Source of the DNA: Streptococcaceae bacterium
Lineage (GTDB): Bacteria; Bacillota; Bacilli; Lactobacillales; Streptococcaceae
DNA length: 10,770 nucleotides
Assembly (NCBI GenBank): GCA_031259195.1
Contig: JAIRLR010000164.1
Span: 1 to 10,770 of the forward strand
Direction: 5' to 3'
Shown: positions 6,770 through 10,770 of the stretch, in pieces
How the letters are laid out: each line of letters starts with the position of its first letter
How positions within the stretch are numbered: position 1 is the stretch's first letter
Position numbers and translations under genes: made by a program
The notes under the pieces: model-generated
Databases searched by the model: none
The model's input: the letters and a program-made list of their open reading frames with translations, nothing else
Told to the model about the DNA's origin: nothing

Positions 6770-7275
6770 AGCAAGTGAATTTAAAGTATTATGCTCCTAT
6801 TATTTTTTTTCTAAGCATCTTACTAGATGGTCAACTCTTTACCGTTATGGAAAGGATTACAAAGGATCATTACTTTACTGTAGCGAACTTAACGCTGCTG
6901 CTTTTTTTAGTTGGAGCTATAAAACTGCCTAAAAACTATATTATCTTTTTAGCGATTATCATCGGAGGTCTTTATGATATTTACTTTACAGGGATCTTAG
7001 GCATCAATGCCTTTCTTTATCTGTTTTTTACTTATTGGTTTGTGCACTTTCAAAAAACGATCAATAAAAATACCTGGACACAGTTAGCTAGCTTTATTAT
7101 TGCTTTTACAAGTTTTCAAATATTTTTGATGCTGATGCAAATTATTTTTGGATTGGCAAAAGTGAATTTTGTTTTATTTATTGTTTCTACGCTGGGACCA
7201 AGTATTTTATTTAACATCTTGCTGTTTCTGCTTTTTATTTGGCCACTTCGCTTTTTATTTTTAAGAGCCTGTTAA
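6766..7275 (+). CDS. mreD: Rod shape-determining protein MreD
   Basis: A 169-aa polytopic membrane protein and partner of MreC in the cell-elongation complex. It is almost entirely hydrophobic, with about five helices. The family-typical segment GGLYDIYFTGILGINAFLY is near the middle. Assignment rests on topology, size and the 4-nt ATGA overlap with mreC. The last residues RAC and the TAA stop are encoded by the left end of repeat copy 4. If the repeat and a TAA duplicate were removed, the frame would end ...FLFLR with a TGA stop, so the insertion appears to have added only two residues. Confidence 0.92.
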   Translation: MKQVNLKYYAPIIFFLSILLDGQLFTVMERITKDHYFTVANLTLLLFLVGAIKLPKNYIIFLAIIIGGLYDIYFTGILGINAFLYLFFTYWFVHFQKTINKNTWTQLASFIIAFTSFQIFLMLMQIIFGLAKVNFVLFIVSTLGPSILFNILLFLLFIWPLRFLFLRAC

Positions 7276-7421
7276 CTTGTCTCTCTATTGATGGATCCCG
7301 TTATACAAGTTTGTAATCAAGCAAAGCTTGAACAAGTCGTAAAGAACCCGACAGGTCTTTTGACGAAGAAAGGCAAAAAATTACCAGGAAAGGTACAATT
7401 AGGCAGATCGTTAACAGGCTC
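7265..7421. repeat. Palindromic repeat copy 4 (157 bp)
   Basis: It begins GAGCCTGTTAACTTGTCTC and ends GATCGTTAACAGGCTC. The flanks are TAA (7262-7264) left and TTA (7422-7424) right, so unlike the other copies it lacks a matching 3-bp duplication. The arms are of different types (CTTG left, GATC right), so the stem pairs only at its outer end. The interior is the same module set and orientation as copy 3. It occupies nearly all of the gap between mreD and thiI. Confidence 0.9.
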
Positions 7422-7452
7422 TTAGATGATAAGGTTACGGGAAAGGATTTTT

Positions 7453-8670
7453 ATGAAGTATACAGAAATTATGATTCGTTATGGTGAGTTATCAACAAAA
7501 GGGAAAAATCGGAATTATTTTATTCAGCAGTTAGCCAAAAATATTCGTAAAATTCTAATCCCATTTCCCGCTGTAGAAATTTTAGTTAGGCGTGATCGTA
7601 CACGTCTTTTGATTAATGGTGAAGATAGCGATTTAATTATTCCAAGATTAAAAAAAGTATTTGGAATTGTTAATTTTTCTTTGGTAGTTCGGGTTGAAAA
7701 AAATTTAGAAATAATGAAACAAACTGCAAAGGAAATTGTGAAAGAGCAGTATAAGCCAGGTGCAACATTTAAAATAACAGCTAAACGTCAAGATCATGAT
7801 TTTGAACTTGATACCAATGGTTTAAACCAATTTTTAGGTTCAACGATTCTTGAAAGCTTGCCAGAGATAAAAGTGCAGATGAAAAAACCTGATATTAACT
7901 TACAAGTCGAAGTCAGAATGGATGGCGTTTATTTCTCAACATCAACCATTAAAGGAGCTGGTGGTTTGCCTGTTGGTACAGGTGGGCGTGGGATGCTAAT
8001 GATGTCCGGTGGCATCGACTCTCCTGTCGCAGGATTTTTAGCCATGAAACGCGGAGTAGAAGTTGAAGTTGTTCACTTTGCATCTCCACCATACACTTCA
8101 TCAAAAGCTTTACAAAAAGCTAAAGACTTAGCACAAAAATTAACTCCATTTGGTGGTAATATTCAGTTTATCGAAGTGCCTTTTACAGAAGTTCAAGCAG
8201 AAATTAAAGCTAGAGTTCCGCTGCCATACTTGATGATGATCACAAGACGCATGATGTTGCGGATTACGGATTTACTACGTAAAAAGCGAGATGGTTTAGT
8301 GATCGTTAATGGGGAAACCATCGGACAAGTAGCCAGTCAAACTCTGCATTCAATGATTGCTATCGAAGATGTTACAACAACTCCGATTATTCGCCCGGTT
8401 GTTACTATGGATAAGGCAGAAATTATTGAATTAGCTAAAAAAATTGACACTTTCAGCTTATCCATTTTACCTTTTGAGGACTGCTGCACAACCTTTGCTC
8501 CGCCATCACCAAAAACAAAACCAAACTTAGAAAAAACACGAGCATATGAAGCATTTTTGGATGTTAAAGAACTGATCAAACGCGCTTTAGAAAACATTTC
8601 AGTAACAGAAATCACAGCTACCACAAGCCAAATGCCAGAAAACGCAGAAGAATTTGAGGATTTGCTGTAA
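7453..8670 (+). CDS. thiI: tRNA 4-thiouridine synthetase ThiI
   Basis: A 405-aa cytosolic enzyme that adenylates U8 of tRNA for sulfur insertion; in some bacteria it also supplies sulfur for thiamine thiazole. The N-terminal ferredoxin-like and THUMP regions (about 1-165) are followed by the PP-loop SGGIDS at 185-190 and the AANH-like ATPase domain, with the later [16 protein letters not shown] segment. No C-terminal rhodanese domain, as usual in Gram-positive bacteria. The ATG at 7453 begins the conserved [20 protein letters not shown] and has AAAGGA (7442-7447) 5 nt upstream; the in-frame ATG at 7426 has no such site and lies 5 bases past repeat copy 4. No cysteine desulfurase partner is visible. 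Confidence 0.96.
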   Translation: MKYTEIMIRYGELSTKGKNRNYFIQQLAKNIRKILIPFPAVEILVRRDRTRLLINGEDSDLIIPRLKKVFGIVNFSLVVRVEKNLEIMKQTAKEIVKEQYKPGATFKITAKRQDHDFELDTNGLNQFLGSTILESLPEIKVQMKKPDINLQVEVRMDGVYFSTSTIKGAGGLPVGTGGRGMLMMSGGIDSPVAGFLAMKRGVEVEVVHFASPPYTSSKALQKAKDLAQKLTPFGGNIQFIEVPFTEVQAEIKARVPLPYLMMITRRMMLRITDLLRKKRDGLVIVNGETIGQVASQTLHSMIAIEDVTTTPIIRPVVTMDKAEIIELAKKIDTFSLSILPFEDCCTTFAPPSPKTKPNLEKTRAYEAFLDVKELIKRALENISVTEITATTSQMPENAEEFEDLL

Positions 8671-8687
8671 AAAGACTATCTAGTTTC

Positions 8688-8697
8688 CGAGGAGGCT
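8688..8697 (+). other. Orphan Shine-Dalgarno-like site after thiI
   Basis: A strong plus-strand GAGGAGG lies shortly after the thiI stop, but no ATG, GTG or TTG follows at usable distance; the sequence runs straight into the 3' end of the convergent Nif11-like gene. It may be the leftover of a gene that once followed thiI. No thiI terminator hairpin is evident here. Confidence 0.35.
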
Positions 8698-8709
8698 TAA
8701 ATAAATAAT

Positions 8710-9006
8710 TTAATTTGTCATCCAACTTGGTAATTCACTAATATCAAGCAAGGCAGAAACAGCATTGAACATAATTTCTGGTGCGCCACCCACAACTGTA
8801 TCCAGTTCTTCCATATTAAGCGCATCTTCACCGTAGATAATCGCTTTTATACCTTTAAGATCGTTCTCAAATTCTTCATCTGTATAATCTAAAATATGCT
8901 CTTTGGCAATAGCCAACGCCTCTTCTTTTGACTCTATCGTTAAAATTTTTCCTAAAGTTTCTTGATCTGTACTCATTAATTCTAGTAACTTATTTTCGTT
9001 ATCCAC
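8710..9006 (-). CDS. Nif11-like leader precursor peptide A
   Basis: A 98-aa predicted precursor of a ribosomally made peptide. Residues 1-74 resemble a Nif11-type leader (NKLLELMSTDQETL, EEALAIAKE, DYTDEEF, then acidic helix) ending in LDTVVGG, a double-glycine cleavage motif. The predicted core (75-98) is 24 residues, starts with APEIMF and ends LPSWMTN, and has no Cys. The leader aligns without gaps to that of the neighbouring paralogue (34 of 70 identical), while the cores share little. GTG at 9006 is preferred because AAGGA (9013-9017) lies 6 nt upstream; the TTG at 9009 would be only 3 nt away. No modifying enzyme, protease or transporter is in the window. The Nif11 call is from motif pattern, so a non-peptide-precursor role remains possible. 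Confidence 0.75.
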   Translation of the reverse strand: MDNENKLLELMSTDQETLGKILTIESKEEALAIAKEHILDYTDEEFENDLKGIKAIIYGEDALNMEELDTVVGGAPEIMFNAVSALLDISELPSWMTN

Positions 9007-9033
9007 CAACAGTCCTTCTTTCTTAAGTCAAAT

Positions 9034-9062
9034 AGTATATAAGTATTCTATTTACATACCAA
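9034..9062 (-). promoter_or_regulatory. Predicted promoter of Nif11-like gene A
   Basis: Minus-strand TTGGTA (9057-9062) and TATACT (9034-9039) are separated by 17 bp. A 9-mer, ATAAGTATT on the plus strand (9039-9047), sits between them and recurs upstream of the paralogue at 9489-9497. The transcribed leader contains CTTAAGAAA, also shared with the paralogue. This implies that A is transcribed independently of B. Confidence 0.5.
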
Positions 9063-9101
9063 TTTTAACCTATGAAGAAATGTTTTGCAAAAATAATGAA
9101 T

Positions 9102-9410
9102 TTATTCTAGCTGTTGTTGCCAACTTTTCAATAGTTCACCAAGATCAACTCCATGTTTCTCACCCAAAATGCCTAATTGTTGTACAGAAGATATCCCACC
9201 TTTTACTGAATCCAGCTGATCTTTATCCAAACGATCATCACCGCGCATAATTTTTTCTAACTCTTTAATATCTTTTTTAAAATCTTTTTCTGTATAATCA
9301 GAAATGCTCTCTTGCGCGATGGCTAATGCATCAACTCTATTTTTAGTTTTAATAATTTTTTTTAAAACCTTTTGATCCTTCGTCATTAATTCCAATAGTT
9401 TATTACTCAT
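9102..9410 (-). CDS. Nif11-like leader precursor peptide B
   Basis: A 102-aa paralogue of peptide A. The Nif11-like leader (1-72: NKLLELMTKDQKVL, ALAIAQE, DYTEKDF) ends in LDSVKGG. The core (73-102) is 30 residues, begins ISSVQQLG and ends LLKSWQQQLE, and has no Cys, so Cys-based rings (lanthipeptide or Cys-sactipeptide) are ruled out. Like A, it has one Trp close to the C-terminus. The ATG has AAGG (9421-9424) about 10 nt upstream. B lies upstream of A on the same strand with a 95-bp gap. The pattern of conserved leader and divergent core is what is seen in families processed by one enzyme set; that set would have to be encoded elsewhere. Confidence 0.75.
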   Translation of the reverse strand: MSNKLLELMTKDQKVLKKIIKTKNRVDALAIAQESISDYTEKDFKKDIKELEKIMRGDDRLDKDQLDSVKGGISSVQQLGILGEKHGVDLGELLKSWQQQLE

Positions 9411-9456
9411 TTTTCTTTTACCTTTTCTTAAGCAACCTACTTATTGACACACTCTT

Positions 9457-9485
9457 ACCATATGCTAGTTTTTATCGATCTTCAA
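9457..9485 (-). promoter_or_regulatory. Predicted promoter of Nif11-like gene B
   Basis: Minus-strand TTGAAG (9480-9485) and TATGGT (9457-9462) are separated by 17 bp. The promoter lies inside a 10-bp inverted repeat, TACTTATTGA (9438-9447) and TCAATAAGTA (9486-9495), whose outer half overlaps the 9-mer shared with the promoter of gene A. This could be a regulator site. Consensus prediction only. Confidence 0.35.
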
Positions 9486-9508
9486 TCAATAAGTATTTGA
9501 ACCTGTTA

Positions 9509-9669
9509 GAGCATGTCCAAGATCTCTAATTGAAATGAATTTTTAAGCTATTTTTTCACAATTTGAGGCAAAAAATGCAAAAATAGTGGTGCTATTTCGA
9601 GGCTTTTTAACGAAAAAGTGTGGAAAAAGAGTCAAAATTATTCATCATTGAGAGATCTTGGACAGGCTC
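9509..9669. repeat. Palindromic repeat copy 5 (161 bp)
   Basis: It begins GAGCATGTCCAAGATCTCT and ends AGAGATCTTGGACAGGCTC, flanked by TTA at 9506-9508 and 9670-9672. It carries the 18-bp core AGTGGTGCTATTTCGAGG (9585-9602) in the opposite orientation to copies 1 and 2. The right TTA is the complement of the TAA stop of the methyltransferase gene, so this copy also inserted into a stop codon. Directly left of it, GAACCTG (9499-9505) looks like the end of another copy. The 259-bp gap between peptide B and the methyltransferase is otherwise promoter sequence. Confidence 0.9.
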
Positions 9670-10357
9670 TTAAAGCTTTATGGTCTCTTTTTCTTTTGTA
9701 ATCAATAAAACACCATCTCCTAAAGACAGTAGTGTTGATATTAAATCAGGGTGCAGCAAGACGGTTTCTAGCAATTTATTTAAACCACGATGAATTGCTC
9801 GCTTTCCTCTTGATACATCTTTTATATCATCCAAAATACTTCCAGCTTGAAACACATCATCAATCATCAAAACAGCCCCTGCCTTCAGAACCCTCAAAAC
9901 TTCCGGTAAAAAAACGACATACTTTGATTTAGCCGAATCCATAAAAACAAAATCATAGGTACTGGTCGGCAACTCTTTTAACAACTCATCTGCTTCTCCT
10001 TCTAACAAATAAACCTTATCTTTTAAATTCAATCGCTTATAGGTTTCCTTAGCTTTTTGGCTCATGATATCCATGCGCTCGATTGTTGTAACTTTCCCTG
10101 TTTCTCCTACAAACTGAGCCATCAAGCTAGATGAAAAACCAACTGCTGCACCAATTTCTAAAATATTTTTTGGTTGCAATTGCCCTAGTAAAAATTGTAA
10201 AAAAACAACTGTTTCATGCGGGATTATAGGTACATCTGCTTTATGAGCTTCTTCTTCGATTTTTCCTAGCTCACCTGATAATTGTTTTTGTTTTGTGCGC
10301 ATAAATTTCAACCAACTCTTTTTTGACAATAGGCCGATGCATCATCTCATTACGCAT
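9670..10357 (-). CDS. trmR: TrmR-like O-methyltransferase, N-terminal frameshift
   Basis: A SAM-dependent class I methyltransferase, most like TrmR/YrrM, which methylates 5-hydroxyuridine in tRNA. The downstream frame holds VPIIPHETVVFLQFLL, the SAM-binding ILEIGAAVGFSSSLMA, an acidic TTIERMD and MDSAKSKY, then MLMIDDVFQAG. Uninterrupted, it can start only at a TTG (10329) without a ribosome binding site. The real start is probably the ATG at 10357, with GGAGG (10367-10371) 9 nt away; that frame reads MRNEMMHRPIVKKELVE before shifting. One surplus base between about 10303 and 10324, in AAATTT or the A6 run, separates the frames; joined, they give a protein of about 228 aa. Sequencing error, true frameshift or ribosomal slippage are all possible. 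A generic catechol-type O-methyltransferase is the alternative function. Confidence 0.82.
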
Positions 10358-10387
10358 TAGTCATTTCCTCCTTGATATTTTATATCC

Positions 10388-10416
10388 ATTATAGGAATTA
10401 AACTTTCTTATTTAAA
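10388..10416 (-). promoter_or_regulatory. Predicted promoter of the trmR-like gene
   Basis: A perfect -10 box TATAAT (minus strand, 10388-10393) lies 17 bp from TTTAAA (10411-10416). Transcription would begin just before the GGAGG at 10367-10371, which supports 10357 rather than 10329 as the start of translation. Confidence 0.5.
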
Positions 10417-10510
10417 TTTTAATAATTATAATTAAATATATTTTTGATGAAAATAAAATTAAAATTTGTTAAAATTAAATTATGTTAGATGTTGATTTAG
10501 CTACGAAAGG

Positions 10511-10612
10511 ATGAGTGGTAAAATGACAAAAGAACAGACTGTAGATTATAAGATCATGAAGTTAGTTGCAAATATTTATATTAGACCTCTTGCGAAAGTA
10601 GGACATGATTAA
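10511..10612 (+). CDS. Small unassigned ORF running into a repeat
   Basis: An ORF of 33 codons from the ATG at 10511, or 29 from the in-frame ATG at 10523. GAAAGGATGAG (10505-10515) could serve as ribosome binding site for the second start. The peptide (MTKEQTVDYKIMKLVANIYI...) matches nothing I recognise. Its last nine codons lie in the probable left end of repeat copy 6, so this may be the broken 5' end of a longer gene. The upstream stretch 10417-10500 is very AT-rich and holds no other gene I can support. Confidence 0.3.
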   Translation: MSGKMTKEQTVDYKIMKLVANIYIRPLAKVGHD

Positions 10613-10770
10613 AAATTGTGTTCAATTTTTTCCTGAGATAAGGAAAAAAATGCAAGAATAGTGGTGCTATTGCGAGGCTCCCGTTCTAACGATTTGTAAT
10701 CAAGCAAAGCTTGAAACAAATTCGTAAGAACCCGACAGGTTTTTTGACGAAATATCAGGGAAAAAGAAAC
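10584..10770. repeat. Partial palindromic repeat copy 6 (at window edge)
   Basis: It contains the core AGTGGTGCTATTGCGAGG (10660-10677, one mismatch to the other copies) followed by TTTGTAATCAAGCAAAGCTT, then AACCCGACAGGTTTTTTGACG, all shared with copies 1, 3 and 4 but in a new order. The left end is probably GACCTCTTGC at 10584, preceded by TTA (10581-10583), but that end is poorly conserved. The right end is cut by the window. Confidence 0.7.

Noticed and set aside
6666..6932. 88-aa plus-strand frame across the mreC-mreD junction
   Set aside because: It overlaps both well-supported genes in another frame and has no independent support.
8337..8624. 95-aa minus-strand frame within thiI
   Set aside because: Antisense shadow of the ThiI coding region.
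9444..9472. Plus-strand TTGACA with a weak TAGTTT -10 box pointing into copy 5
   Set aside because: No plus-strand gene follows and the -10 match is poor; the TTGACA overlaps the inverted repeat around the peptide B promoter.
9670..10357. The methyltransferase as a tailoring enzyme of the Nif11-type peptides
   Set aside because: Its sequence fits the housekeeping tRNA methyltransferase TrmR, it has its own promoter, and repeat copy 5 separates it from the peptide genes; adjacency alone is weak evidence.
747..10770. The repeats as a CRISPR array
   Set aside because: Copies are dispersed between genes kilobases apart, palindromic, about 160 bp long and without regular spacers or cas genes.

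Overview
The window looks like one short draft contig from a low-GC Gram-positive bacterium of the Lactobacillales, probably close to the Enterococcaceae. This rests on protein flavour (DUF2969, PepS, a cmk next to a membrane-anchored LysM protein, MreC/MreD) and strong AGGAGG-type ribosome binding sites; no database was searched. The first 20 bases match an Illumina adapter end at 19 of 20 positions and the last bases lie inside a repeat, so both edges look like assembly edges.

Layout: cmk (cytidylate kinase) and a LysM-domain membrane protein lie on the minus strand at 37-1679. Diverging from them on the plus strand is a compact three-gene surface cassette (2045-4143): a secreted Ala-rich protein with a non-canonical sortase signal (LKNTG), a class D-like sortase overlapping it by 13 nt, and a four-helix membrane protein. 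Next come a DUF2969 protein and aminopeptidase PepS (4319-5801), the cell-shape pair mreC-mreD (5897-7275) and thiI (7453-8670). Convergent to these, on the minus strand, are two paralogous precursor peptides with Nif11-like leaders and double-glycine motifs but very different cysteine-free cores (8710-9410), then a TrmR-like O-methyltransferase whose N-terminus appears frameshifted (9670-10357). A small unassigned ORF precedes the right edge.

The dominant structural theme is a family of short palindromic repeats: five complete copies (about 157-283 bp) and one partial copy. They begin GAACCTG or GAGCCTG, end with the inverse, and in four of five cases are flanked by a perfect 3-bp duplication of TTA or TAA. 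Two copies sit exactly in a stop codon (of the 284-aa membrane protein and of the trmR-like gene), and the gene still stops after insertion. A third supplies the last codons and stop of mreD. The arms vary in a compensatory way, the interiors are mosaics of shared modules, and one copy carries a further 61-bp insertion with its own 5-bp direct repeat. They resemble non-autonomous mobile repeats such as RUP, BOX or enterococcal palindromic repeats, but homology to a named family cannot be decided here.

The most promising leads are the sortase cassette with its odd substrate, the cysteine-free Nif11-type peptide pair with shared promoter motifs, and the stop-codon-targeting repeat family.
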